A DNA stretch of 64,000 nt from contig NZ_LMFC01000005.1 in the NCBI RefSeq assembly GCF_001426705.1, positions 124,001 through 188,000 of the forward strand, given 5' to 3'. This DNA is from Cellulomonas sp. Root485. GTDB lineage: Bacteria > Actinomycetota > Actinomycetes > Actinomycetales > Cellulomonadaceae. The position numbers were made by a program, and so were the translations under genes. The notes beneath the pieces were generated by a model that did not search any database, was not told the DNA's origin, and saw nothing but the letters and a program-made list of their open reading frames with translations. Shown one piece after another: positions 1-8,451 of the stretch. The stretch's first letter is position 1, and each line of letters opens with the position of its first letter.

Positions 1-386
1 GCGGGGAGGGCATGTGGGTGGCGTACGGACTCGGCAACTACCTGTCCAACCAGGACGGCGCGTGCTGCGCGGAGAACACCGACTCCGGCCTGCTGCTCTC
101 CGCGCACGTCAGTGCCACGGGCGCGTTCCCGGCCGAGGGCCGCACCCCCGGACCCGCGCGGGTGACGGGAGTCGAGTGGACACCGATCACGGTCGACCGG
201 CTCGGCGGGCACGAGGTGCACGCCCTCGTGGACATCCCGGCCGGCGCCGGGTCGCTCAGCGGCGGGCAGGTGGCGGACCGGAGGTCGCGTGCCGCCGCCG
301 CGGCCGGCACCCAGGCTCCGGAACGCACCATCCCGTCGACGCCGACCGGGTCGGCCCCGCGCGTCGTCGCCCGCGTCAGCCGGTGA
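1..386 (+). CDS. CapA-family poly-gamma-glutamate synthesis-like protein, C-terminal fragment
   Basis: The reading frame (codons from base 3) is already open at the window edge, so only the last ~127 codons are present. The segment VAYGLGNYLSNQ matches the conserved end of the CapA/PGA_cap metallophosphatase-like domain, in which a Y-x-LGN-(F/Y)-xS motif follows the last metal-binding histidine. The remaining ~100 residues are Ala/Pro/Arg-rich and probably a poorly conserved tail. Family members are usually secreted or membrane-anchored and linked to capsule or cell-wall polymers, but the catalytic residues lie outside the window, so function cannot be confirmed. Its last 11 bp overlap the end of the convergent GGDEF/EAL gene. 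Confidence 0.6.
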   Translation, partial: GEGMWVAYGLGNYLSNQDGACCAENTDSGLLLSAHVSATGAFPAEGRTPGPARVTGVEWTPITVDRLGGHEVHALVDIPAGAGSLSGGQVADRRSRAAAAAGTQAPERTIPSTPTGSAPRVVARVSR

Positions 387-2574
387 TGTCGCCCGGCTGG
401 GCGCTGCCGTAGAGCCAGCCCTGTCCGTAGCGCCAGCCGTTGCGGTGCAGGTACTGGGCCTGCTCCTCGTGCTCGATCCCCTCGGCGATCGTCACCATGG
501 CGAGCTCGCGGGCCAGCGCGCCGAGCGCCCGGGCGACCTTGCCCGCCGTCGGGTCCTCGGGGATGCCGGACGTGAACGACATGTCGAGCTTCACACCCGC
601 GACGGGCAGGTCCCGCAGGTAGGACAACGGTGAGACACCCGTGCCGAAGTCGTCGAGCAGGATCGGCACGCCCGCCGCCGACAGCTGGGTCAGCTCGTGG
701 CGGATCCGGGTGCCCGACGCGACCAGCGACGACTCGGTGAGCTCGACGACGATCCGGCCGGCGGTGAGCCGGTGCCGGGAGATCTCCGAGAGCAGGGTCG
801 TCGCGAACTCCCCGTCCCCGAGCTGGTCGGCGGACACGTTCACCGACACCCACCGGGTCCGGTCATGGATGGACGCCACGAACTCGACCACGCGGCGGGC
901 GACCAGCTGACCGAGGGCGACGGACATGCCCGCCTCCTGGATCAGGCTGAGGAACGAGGCCGGCAGGAGGAGCCCTCGGGTCGGGTGCTCCCAGCGCACG
1001 AGGGCCTCGTACCCGACCACCCGCGCGTCGGCCAGGTCGACGATGGGCTGGTAGTGGACCACGAGCTGGTCCTCCGCGATGGCGGCGGCGAGCTCGCGGT
1101 GCAGGTCCGAGGGCGAGCCCATGGCCATCGACGCGTCGTAGACCTCGGTCCGTCCGCGGCCCGCACCCTTGGCCCGGTAGAGCGCGGCGTCGGCGGCGGC
1201 GAGCAGGCCCGGCGCGCCCCCCTCGATCGAGTCGGGGTCGGCCAGCGCGATCCCGATGCTGGCCGCGACGTTGAGGCGTCGACGCGCCACCCGCACCGGC
1301 TCCTGCAGCCCCGCGTGGATGGCGGCGGCGACCTCGAACACGGCGCGGGGGCCGTCGAGGTCCTGCACGACGACGACGAACTCGTCGCCGCCGAGCCGGG
1401 CCACCGTGCCCCGGCGCGCGGTCGCAGCCCGCAGCACACCGGCGACGTGCACGAGCACCTCGTCGCCCGCGGCATGGCCGTAGCGGTCGTTGATCTCCTT
1501 GAACCCGTCGAGGTCGCAGGCCAGGACCGCGACCCGGTCGACGACTCCCGGCTGCTCCAGCACCGACTGGAGGACCTCCTGGAGCAGCGTGCGGTTGGCC
1601 AGCCCGGTCAGCGGGTCGTGCATCGCCCGGTGCGTGAGCATCTCCGCCTGCAGCCGCGACTCCGTCGAGTCGCGCACCTGGACGACGAAGTGGTCCGGCG
1701 CGCCGGTCGGGGTGCGCACGAGCGCGGCGTCCAGCGCGACCCACACCTGGTGGCCGTCGGCGCGCTGGTACCGCTTCTCGAGGGAGAACCGGTGCTGCCC
1801 GCCACCGAGCAGGTGGTCGACCTCCAGCCGCTCCGCCGACCGGCCCTCCGGGGTGCTGAGGTCCTCCATGCGATACCCCCGCAGGGCACCGACGCTCGTG
1901 CCCAGCAGCTCGGCGAACGCGGCGTTGGCCTCCACGATCCGCCACTCGAGGTCCACGAGCGCCATGCCGATCGGCGCGTTCTCCATCGCGACCCGGAACT
2001 GCATCTCGCTGCGGGTCAGCGCGGCCTCGACCTCGCGCCGGCCCGTGACGTCGACGAGGGTCGTGAGCACCGCCGCAGCGTCCCCGTCCCCGGCCGGCAC
2101 CAGCTGGCTGGCCACCTGCACCATGCGCGCCTGGGTGGTGTCCGTGCCGGGGAGCGCGACGCCGACGAGCTCGGAGTCGACCGTCCACCCGGCGCGGGCC
2201 ACGCCCGACCGGTGGCCCAGGACCGCGGCCGGGTTCATCGCCAGGCCCATCTCGTTCACGAGCACGACCGGCAGGTCGCCGACGGACCTGCCGACGGACG
2301 CCCTGGCGTCGACGCCGAGGATCGCCGCCGCCCGCTCGGATATGTCGAGCACGCGGCCCCCCAGCGACTGGACGAGGACGCCCTCCTTGGTCACGGCCTG
2401 CAGCGCGTCGTACCGGTGCCGCAGCTCGCGCGACAGCTCCAGCAGCTCGTTCGCCCGCCGGACCTGCGCGCGCTGCTGGCCGAGCAGGATGAGGACGGCG
2501 ACGAGCGCCAGGACGGCGACGCCCGCGATCACCGTGCTCACGACCCCCCAGGGGTCCGCGAACACGTCGCTCAC
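376..2574 (-). CDS. Membrane-anchored PAS-GGDEF-EAL cyclic-di-GMP enzyme
   Basis: A 732-residue protein: one N-terminal membrane helix (about residues 12-32), two PAS-like sensor regions (about 55-175 and 188-305), a diguanylate cyclase domain with intact GGDEF at 395-399, and a phosphodiesterase domain with EAL at 523-525 and DDFGTG at 641-646. The EAL metal and catalytic residues appear complete (ELTE, K of GVKLD, E of AEGIE). The upstream RxxD inhibitory site of the cyclase is replaced by ARRG, so product inhibition is probably absent. It could make and degrade c-di-GMP; which activity dominates cannot be told from sequence. The GTG start overlaps the ftsK stop by 4 bp, implying translational coupling to the division translocase. 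Confidence 0.93.
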   Translation of the reverse strand: MSDVFADPWGVVSTVIAGVAVLALVAVLILLGQQRAQVRRANELLELSRELRHRYDALQAVTKEGVLVQSLGGRVLDISERAAAILGVDARASVGRSVGDLPVVLVNEMGLAMNPAAVLGHRSGVARAGWTVDSELVGVALPGTDTTQARMVQVASQLVPAGDGDAAAVLTTLVDVTGRREVEAALTRSEMQFRVAMENAPIGMALVDLEWRIVEANAAFAELLGTSVGALRGYRMEDLSTPEGRSAERLEVDHLLGGGQHRFSLEKRYQRADGHQVWVALDAALVRTPTGAPDHFVVQVRDSTESRLQAEMLTHRAMHDPLTGLANRTLLQEVLQSVLEQPGVVDRVAVLACDLDGFKEINDRYGHAAGDEVLVHVAGVLRAATARRGTVARLGGDEFVVVVQDLDGPRAVFEVAAAIHAGLQEPVRVARRRLNVAASIGIALADPDSIEGGAPGLLAAADAALYRAKGAGRGRTEVYDASMAMGSPSDLHRELAAAIAEDQLVVHYQPIVDLADARVVGYEALVRWEHPTRGLLLPASFLSLIQEAGMSVALGQLVARRVVEFVASIHDRTRWVSVNVSADQLGDGEFATTLLSEISRHRLTAGRIVVELTESSLVASGTRIRHELTQLSAAGVPILLDDFGTGVSPLSYLRDLPVAGVKLDMSFTSGIPEDPTAGKVARALGALARELAMVTIAEGIEHEEQAQYLHRNGWRYGQGWLYGSAQPGDITG

Positions 2575-5234
2575 CGACCCCCGCCGGACCAGCGTCCGGC
2601 GTCGTCCTCCTCGGCACCGTCGAAGTAGTCGGTCGCCACCGGCGGCTCGCCCGGCAGGGCACCGTCCGTGGTCGCGTAGCGGTCTGCCTCGTCCTCGCCG
2701 GGCGCGCCGCGCAGCATCGCCAGCGTGCCCGGCAGGTCGTCCGCCTGCACCAGCACCTCGCGGGCCTTGGAGCCCTCGGAGGGACCGACGATCTCGCGCG
2801 ACTCCAGCAGGTCCATGAGGCGACCTGCCTTGGCGAACCCGACCCGCAGCTTGCGCTGCAGCATCGACGTCGAGCCGAACTGCGTGGTGACCACGAGCTC
2901 CGCGGCCTGCAGCAGCAGGTCCAGGTCGTCGCCGATGTCCTCGTCGACCTGCTTCTTGACCGGCGCCGCGGTGACGTCCTGGCGGTACACCGGCTTGAGC
3001 TGCTTCTTCACGTGCTCGACGACCGCGTGGATCTCCGACTCGGAGACCCAGGCACCCTGCGTGCGCATGGGCTTGGCGGCACCCATCGGCAGGAACAGCG
3101 CGTCACCCTGGCCGATGAGCTTCTCGGCGCCGGGCTGGTCGAGCACGACCCGGGAGTCGGTCAGGGAGCTCGTCGCGAACGCGAGGCGCGACGGCACGTT
3201 GGCCTTGATCAGGCCGGTGACGACGTCGACGCTCGGGCGCTGGGTGGCCAGCACGAGGTGGATGCCGGCGGCGCGGGCCAGCTGCGTGATGCGCTGGATG
3301 GACGCCTCGACGTCGCGCGGCGCCACCATCATGAGGTCGGCCAGCTCGTCGACGACCACGAGCAGGTACGGGTAGGTCGCGATCTTGCGCTCGGAGCCCG
3401 GCAGCGGCTTGACCTTGCCCGCGCGGACCGCGGTGTTGAAGTCGTCGATGTGCTTGAACCCGAAGTTCGCCAGGTCGTCGTAGCGCGCCTCCATCTCGCG
3501 CACCACCCACTCGAGCGCCTCGGCGGCCTTCTTGGGGTTCGTGATGATCGGCGTGATGAGGTGCGGGATGCCCTCGTACAGCGTGAGCTCGACGCGCTTG
3601 GGGTCGACCAGCACCATGCGCACCTCGTCGGGCGTGGCGCGCATGAGGATCGAGACGATCATCGAGTTGACGAAGCTCGACTTGCCCGCACCGGTGGCAC
3701 CGGCGACGAGCAGGTGGGGCATCTTCGCCAGGTTGGCGACGACGTACCCACCCTCGACGTCCTTGCCGACGCCGATGACCATCGGGTGCTCGGTGCGCTT
3801 GGCCGCGCTGGAGCGCAGCACGTCGCCGAGCGAGACGGTCTCGCGGTCGGTGTTGGGGATCTCGATGCCGATCGCGGACTTGCCGGGGATCGGCGACAGG
3901 ATGCGCACGTCGGCGCTGGCCACCGCGTAGGCGATGTTCTTGCTCAGCGCCGTGACCCGCTCGACCTTGACCGACCGGCCCAGCTCGACCTCGTACCGCG
4001 TGACGGTCGGACCCCGCGTGAAGCCGGTGACCTGCGCGTCGATCTCGAACGCCTCGAGCACGGAGGTGAGGGACTCGACCACGCGGTCGTTGGCGGCCGA
4101 CCGCACCTTGTGCGGCGCGCCCTTGGCCAGGGCGTCCTCGGCCGGGAGCGTGTAGAGGACGTCTCCCCCGAGCATCGGCTGCTCGCCGCGCGGGACGGGC
4201 GTCGGCTCGGGGGCACGCAGCGGCGCCTTGGTGCTCACGACCGTCGTCGGCACGGTGTCGGGTGCCGCGTCACGCGCCGCCTGGGCCTCCGCCTCGGCCT
4301 CGGCCGCCGCGACGATCGCAGCCCGCTCGAACGCCTCGTCGCCGTCGTACGCGTCGAGCCGCGTGTCGTCCGGCTCGTCGGTCTGGTCGGCGCGCTTGCG
4401 TCGTCGGCCGAGCAGCTTGCGCTTGGGCGGCGCCTCGATCTCGGCGACCGCCGTGTGCCCCGCGTTGATGACGAGCGGTGCGTCGTCCTCGGGCTCCTCG
4501 GCGGGCTTCCGGGTGTTCCCGGTGAGCTTGTCGTACACGCCGCGCAGTCGGGGAACGATCTGGTGCACGGGGGTCGCGGTGACCACGAGGACCCCGAAGA
4601 ACGCCAGGAGGATCAGCAGCGCGACGGCCACCCCTGGCGTGAGCAGGCTGGCCAGCGGCGTGCCGACGAGGAACCCGACGATCCCGCCGGCCAGACGCAG
4701 CGCCGCCATGTCGTCGGTCCCGGGCAGCCCGGCGCCGATCTGGACCAGGCCGCAGACGGCGAGCGTGATGGCGCCGATCCCGATGACGATGCGTCCGTTG
4801 GCCTCGACGCGCTCCGGGTGGCGCATGAGCCGCAGGGCGAGCCCGAGCAGCACCAGGGGCACCGCGACGCCGACCTTGCCGAACGTGCCGGCCACGACGT
4901 TGTGCACCACGGCACCGGCGGTGCCCGACAGGTCCCACCACTCGCGCGCGGCGATGACGATCGCGAGCCCGAGGAGCGTGAACGCCAGACCGTCGCGGCG
5001 GTGGGCCGGGTCGAGGTCCCGGGCGCCGTGCCCGACGCGTCGCGCGGTCCCGCCGACGAGGTGGGCGGTGCCCATGAACATGCCCTTGACGATGCGGACC
5101 GGCAGGGCGGGTCGCGGCGGCGGGGCTGCGGGCCTGCGCCCCTGCGGCCGGGAGGTGCCACCGGTCTTGCCGGACGCGCGCGACGTCGCCGGCGCACCGG
5201 AGCGGGCGCGAGGGGTGGACGTGCGAGTCGCCAT
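2571..5234 (-). CDS. ftsK: DNA translocase FtsK/SpoIIIE
   Basis: An 887-residue septal DNA pump that moves chromosome ends through the closing septum. A basic N-terminus is followed by about four membrane helices (~80-220), an acidic/Ala-rich linker (~245-360), the alpha/beta RecA-like motor with Walker A GATGAGKS (~511-518) and Walker B LLVVVDELAD (~624-633), and a C-terminal winged-helix gamma domain that reads KOPS-like sequences. The ATG at 5234 was chosen because the 29 in-frame codons before it look like intergenic sequence and MATRTSTPRARSG is a typical FtsK start. The linker is shorter than in E. coli, as is normal for actinobacteria. The stop overlaps the GGDEF/EAL start. Confidence 0.95.
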   Translation of the reverse strand: MATRTSTPRARSGAPATSRASGKTGGTSRPQGRRPAAPPPRPALPVRIVKGMFMGTAHLVGGTARRVGHGARDLDPAHRRDGLAFTLLGLAIVIAAREWWDLSGTAGAVVHNVVAGTFGKVGVAVPLVLLGLALRLMRHPERVEANGRIVIGIGAITLAVCGLVQIGAGLPGTDDMAALRLAGGIVGFLVGTPLASLLTPGVAVALLILLAFFGVLVVTATPVHQIVPRLRGVYDKLTGNTRKPAEEPEDDAPLVINAGHTAVAEIEAPPKRKLLGRRRKRADQTDEPDDTRLDAYDGDEAFERAAIVAAAEAEAEAQAARDAAPDTVPTTVVSTKAPLRAPEPTPVPRGEQPMLGGDVLYTLPAEDALAKGAPHKVRSAANDRVVESLTSVLEAFEIDAQVTGFTRGPTVTRYEVELGRSVKVERVTALSKNIAYAVASADVRILSPIPGKSAIGIEIPNTDRETVSLGDVLRSSAAKRTEHPMVIGVGKDVEGGYVVANLAKMPHLLVAGATGAGKSSFVNSMIVSILMRATPDEVRMVLVDPKRVELTLYEGIPHLITPIITNPKKAAEALEWVVREMEARYDDLANFGFKHIDDFNTAVRAGKVKPLPGSERKIATYPYLLVVVDELADLMMVAPRDVEASIQRITQLARAAGIHLVLATQRPSVDVVTGLIKANVPSRLAFATSSLTDSRVVLDQPGAEKLIGQGDALFLPMGAAKPMRTQGAWVSESEIHAVVEHVKKQLKPVYRQDVTAAPVKKQVDEDIGDDLDLLLQAAELVVTTQFGSTSMLQRKLRVGFAKAGRLMDLLESREIVGPSEGSKAREVLVQADDLPGTLAMLRGAPGEDEADRYATTDGALPGEPPVATDYFDGAEEDDAGRWSGGGR

Positions 5235-5298
5235 GGTCCTCAAACTAGTCGGGGCCACCCGTGACACGTCGACCGTCGGGCGCGTGTCGGGCGCGCGT

Positions 5299-5709
5299 TC
5301 ACCCGAGCAGCAGACCGACACCCAAGGTCACGACCCCTGCGGCGAGCAGGACGGCGCCGACGCCGAGCAGGACCACGGCCCGGTTGGGCTCCTGCCGACC
5401 GCGTCCCATCGCGGCGAGGAAGAACCCGGCGGACATGACGATCGCCGCGAGCAGCACGCCCGTCTGCGCGAGCCACCGCCAGAAGCCCGTCAGCGTCGTG
5501 GCCTCGCCGAGCACCAGGCAGACGAGCCCGAGGGTCACCAGGACGCCCGCGTGGGCGTGCCCGGCCCGGAAGAAGCTCTTCTGGAAGTCGGTGGCCTGCT
5601 CCTTGCCCGTGACGACGCGCAGCAGGAAGGCGCCGCCGGACTCGATCGCGACCACCGAGAGCGCGACGATGCCGGCGGTGACGCGAGCGGCGTCGGTGAG
5701 TTCGATCAT
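5299..5709 (-). CDS. Small four-helix integral membrane protein, unknown function
   Basis: A 136-residue protein with four predicted membrane helices (about 10-30, 50-70, 77-97, 112-134) and a conserved-looking polar stretch FFRAGHAHAGVL before helix 2, where the two histidines could bind a metal or heme. I do not recognise an assigned function. A strong ribosome site (GGAGGA) precedes the ATG. It is divergent from the TetR gene at 5786, and a perfect inverted repeat sits between them, so it is probably the target of that repressor. An efflux or stress role is possible but speculative. Confidence 0.75.
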   Translation of the reverse strand: MIELTDAARVTAGIVALSVVAIESGGAFLLRVVTGKEQATDFQKSFFRAGHAHAGVLVTLGLVCLVLGEATTLTGFWRWLAQTGVLLAAIVMSAGFFLAAMGRGRQEPNRAVVLLGVGAVLLAAGVVTLGVGLLLG

Positions 5710-5721
5710 GGCGGTCCTCCT

Positions 5722-5759
5722 CGTTTGCGAACACTGTTATAGAACATCGTTCGCAAACG
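5722..5759. promoter_or_regulatory. Perfect 11-bp inverted repeat, probable TetR operator
   Basis: CGTTTGCGAAC at 5722-5732 is the exact reverse complement of GTTCGCAAACG at 5749-5759, separated by 16 bp that are unusually A/T-rich for this genome. It lies between the divergent membrane protein and TetR genes, so a TetR dimer (or two) bound here could control both. The spacer contains TATAAC-like sequence that could be the -10 of the membrane protein gene. Confidence 0.7.
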
Positions 5760-5773
5760 TTCGTCAAGGCCTC

Positions 5774-5779
5774 TAGACT
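5774..5779 (+). promoter_or_regulatory. -10 element TAGACT of the TetR gene (leaderless)
   Basis: TAGACT ends 6 nt before the ATG at 5786, so transcription would begin at or next to the start codon. No ribosome-binding site is visible, which fits a leaderless mRNA. Confidence 0.5.
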
Positions 5780-5785
5780 CACCGG

Positions 5786-6364
5786 ATGGCCCGTCCCCGC
5801 GTGCACGACGACGCCCTGCGCGCCCGCCTGCTCGACGAGGCGTCGGTGATCGTGGCGACCTCCGGTGCACCCGGCTTGACGGTCCGCGACCTCGCGTCCC
5901 GCGCGGGTACGTCGCCGTCGGCCGTCTACTCCCTGTTCGGCAGCCGGGACGACCTCGTGCGCGCCGTCGGTGACGAGGCGTTCGCGCGCTTCGCCGCGCG
6001 TCTGGCGGCGGTCCCCCGCACGGCAGACCCCGGCGCGGACCTGCTCGGGCTCGGGCTCGCCTACCGGGAGAACGCCCTGGCCGCCCCCCACTTCTACCGG
6101 GTCATGTTCGGCGCGAGCGGCGCCGGGCTGCAGGACGGGACCCGCGGACCGGCGACCGCGAGCGCGACGTTCCAGGTGCTGCGCGACGCGGTCGCCCGCG
6201 TGCTCGGGTCCGACTCCGCCGCCGCCGAGGAACCCGCGCTCGGGTTGTGGGCCGTCGTGCACGGTCTGGTCGAGCTCGAGCTCGGCGGGCTGCTCCCGGC
6301 CGGAGCCGAGCAGCGGTACGTGCACGTGCTGCGCACCGCGGGCCAGGCGATCCTCGACGGCTGA
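5786..6364 (+). CDS. TetR/AcrR family transcriptional regulator
   Basis: A 192-residue regulator with an N-terminal helix-turn-helix (about 10-55; VRDLASRAGTSPSAVYSLFGSRDDLV is split across the turn and recognition helix) and a helical ligand-binding domain resembling TetR_C types seen with WHG-like repressors. It is divergent from the small membrane protein and separated from it by a perfect inverted repeat, so autoregulation and repression of that gene are likely. The ligand is unknown. Confidence 0.88.
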   Translation: MARPRVHDDALRARLLDEASVIVATSGAPGLTVRDLASRAGTSPSAVYSLFGSRDDLVRAVGDEAFARFAARLAAVPRTADPGADLLGLGLAYRENALAAPHFYRVMFGASGAGLQDGTRGPATASATFQVLRDAVARVLGSDSAAAEEPALGLWAVVHGLVELELGGLLPAGAEQRYVHVLRTAGQAILDG

Positions 6365-6431
6365 CACCGGGCACGTGGGTCGCGCGACCGACGAACCGCC
6401 CGAACCGCCCACGGCCGTCCCGTACCGCCGC

Positions 6432-6437
6432 TAGGGT
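6432..6437 (+). promoter_or_regulatory. -10 element TAGGGT of the lipoprotein gene
   Basis: TAGGGT in the gap after the TetR gene would start transcription near 6444, leaving a ~47-nt leader that ends in GGGAG, a plausible ribosome site before the GTG at 6491. Confidence 0.35.
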
Positions 6438-6490
6438 CGGCAGGGCGCGACCGGCACCGCGGCCCGTCGCCGGACGACGGGAGTCACACC

Positions 6491-7285
6491 GTGCCGCACC
6501 GGACCGCCGTCGTGAGCGCTCTGGCCGTCGTGACGCTCGCCGCGGGCTGCGCCCAGGCCGCCGCGGAGGCGGTGCCACCAGCCGTCCCCCCGGTCGAGCG
6601 ACCCGCACCCGGACCGCTCTGGGCCTACCTCGACCAGGTCGACGCACGGCTCGCGACGCAGGTGAACGAGGACCGGACGCGTGCGTGCGTGGCCGACGCG
6701 GGGTTCATGTACTGGCCCGACGACCCGAACCACGAGCTCACGCAGGACACCCTGCCGTTCGCCCGCGCGTGGGGGTACGGCGGCCTGAGCATCTCCACGG
6801 CGAGCACGGCGGAGCTCAACGCCGCGTTCGTCCGCACCCTGTCCGAAGCGGACCGCGAGAGGTACGACACGGCACTCGACGCGTGTGCGACGGCCGAGGT
6901 CGAGGAGCCCGCGGAGAGCTGGCGGGACGACCCGGACTTCGCCGACCTGTACGCCGAGCTCGACAGCTGGGTGCTGGCGACGGTCGGCGACCCCCGCGTG
7001 CACGTGGCCGACGCCGCGTGGTCCGCGTGCATGGGCGACGCCGGCTACGACGTCGGGTCGCCGGACGAGGCCGAGGAGCAGGCGGCGGCCGCAACCCGGG
7101 GCGGGACCCTGACCACGGACGAGGTCCAGCAGGCGGAGATCGCCCTGGCGGTCGCCGACCTCACGTGCCGTGCCTCGACGGGGTACCAGGACACCACCCG
7201 GACCGCGTGGCACGCCGTGCAGCAGGAGTTCGTCGAGGGGCACCGCGACCAGCTGGAGGCACTGGTCGCACAGCACGGTCTCTGA
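6491..7285 (+). CDS. Secreted lipoprotein of unknown function with repeated Cys motifs
   Basis: A 264-residue protein with a lipoprotein signal peptide; the lipobox LAAGC puts the modified cysteine near residue 20. The mature part is acidic and carries several cysteines in similar settings (ACVADAGF, DACATAE, SACMGDAGY, LTCRAST), which suggests two related half-domains joined by disulfides outside the membrane. I do not recognise the family. GTG start chosen for the GGGAG site upstream and a complete signal peptide. It stands alone between a TetR gene and a winged-helix gene. Confidence 0.7.
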   Translation: MPHRTAVVSALAVVTLAAGCAQAAAEAVPPAVPPVERPAPGPLWAYLDQVDARLATQVNEDRTRACVADAGFMYWPDDPNHELTQDTLPFARAWGYGGLSISTASTAELNAAFVRTLSEADRERYDTALDACATAEVEEPAESWRDDPDFADLYAELDSWVLATVGDPRVHVADAAWSACMGDAGYDVGSPDEAEEQAAAATRGGTLTTDEVQQAEIALAVADLTCRASTGYQDTTRTAWHAVQQEFVEGHRDQLEALVAQHGL

Positions 7286-7335
7286 GCCGCGAAGCCGGAC
7301 CTGCCGGTGTGGGAGGCACGTGCCACGGTGGTTCC

Positions 7336-8448
7336 ATGTCCGTGAGCCGAACACAGGTGCTGCGCTACCGCGTGCACGCCCAGCAGCTCGACCGGTCGCC
7401 GAGGAAGGACCGTCGCCCCGACGACGCCGCCCTCCTCGACCTCGGCGTCCAGGACACCGGACCGGACGGTGCGCTCTGGGCGCTCGCCCTGCGCGGTGTC
7501 CCCGTGACCGCGCACCACTGGCCTTCTGAGCTCGCGCTCGCGTGGACCCTGCGCGCCTCGCCCCACGCCTACCGCCGCGCCGACCTGCCCGCCGTCGAGA
7601 AGGCGCTGCGCCCCTGGTCCGAGGCGGATGCCGCCAAACGCGTCATCAACGCCTCGGCACCTCTGGCGAGCGCCGGCATCCCCGTGCTCGACGCGCTCGC
7701 GACCGTGTCCCGGACGATGCGCGAGGTCGTCGACGAGCCGATGGTCAAGGGGACCCTCTCCACCCGGATGACCGCGGAGCTGCCCGAGCCGTATCTGCGC
7801 TGGTGCGCGGCCTGCCACGCCACCCACATGTACGAGATGCCGTTCCGGCTCGCCGCGCTGCACGCGGGCCTCGAGCTGGAGCCGTACACGTCCCCGCCCG
7901 TCGTGCGCCGGATCCCGCGCTGGCCCGCGAGCCAGGTCGGGAACGTCGAGCGAGCGGACGACAGCGACGACGGACCGTGGGACGTGCTGCGCGGCCTCCT
8001 GCACCTGCTCGGGCCGGTCACGCCGAAGCAGGCCGCGGTGTTCCTCGACTCGACCGTCCGGGACGTGAAGGCCCGGTGGCCGCAAGACGCCGTCGAGGTC
8101 GACCGGGACGGTGCGAGCATCCTCGACGCCGACCTGGCCGCGCTCCAGGATCCGCCGCACGAGCCGCTCGTGCGACTGCTGGGTCCGTACGACCTCTTCC
8201 TCCAGGGACGCGACCGCGACCTCCTGGTCCCCGACAAGGCCCACCACAAGCCGCTCTGGCCCACCATCGGCCGGCCCGGCGCGGTCCTCGCCGACGGGGA
8301 GATCGTCGGCACGTGGCGACCGCGGGCGAAGGGCAAGCAGCTGGCGCTCGAGCTCGACGAGTGGGTGCCCTGGTCGGGCCGCACCAGGACCGCCGTCGGG
8401 GTCGAGCACGAGCGGCTCGCGGAGTTCCGAGGCATGACGCCGGCGTGA
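7336..8448 (+). CDS. Winged-helix DNA-binding protein of the HTH_42/AlkZ-like family
   Basis: A 370-residue protein. The C-terminal half has the family signature (DRDLLVPDKAHHKPLW, PGAVLADGEIVGTWRPR). Near the N-terminus the stretch AQQLDR contains a Q-hydrophobic-D triplet like the catalytic QxD/QxQ motif of AlkZ/YcaQ DNA glycosylases, which remove alkylated or crosslinked bases. Whether this paralogue is catalytic or only binds DNA is uncertain; many actinobacteria carry several such genes without assigned roles. ATG start chosen because the family fold begins right after it. It converges on the MBL-fold gene, 3 bp away. Confidence 0.8.
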   Translation: MSVSRTQVLRYRVHAQQLDRSPRKDRRPDDAALLDLGVQDTGPDGALWALALRGVPVTAHHWPSELALAWTLRASPHAYRRADLPAVEKALRPWSEADAAKRVINASAPLASAGIPVLDALATVSRTMREVVDEPMVKGTLSTRMTAELPEPYLRWCAACHATHMYEMPFRLAALHAGLELEPYTSPPVVRRIPRWPASQVGNVERADDSDDGPWDVLRGLLHLLGPVTPKQAAVFLDSTVRDVKARWPQDAVEVDRDGASILDADLAALQDPPHEPLVRLLGPYDLFLQGRDRDLLVPDKAHHKPLWPTIGRPGAVLADGEIVGTWRPRAKGKQLALELDEWVPWSGRTRTAVGVEHERLAEFRGMTPA

Positions 8449-8451
8449 GGC

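Noticed and set aside
697..2628. Long open frame antisense to the GGDEF/EAL gene
   Set aside because: Arg/His/Val-rich product with no domain; a shadow of third-position G/C bias in the real gene.
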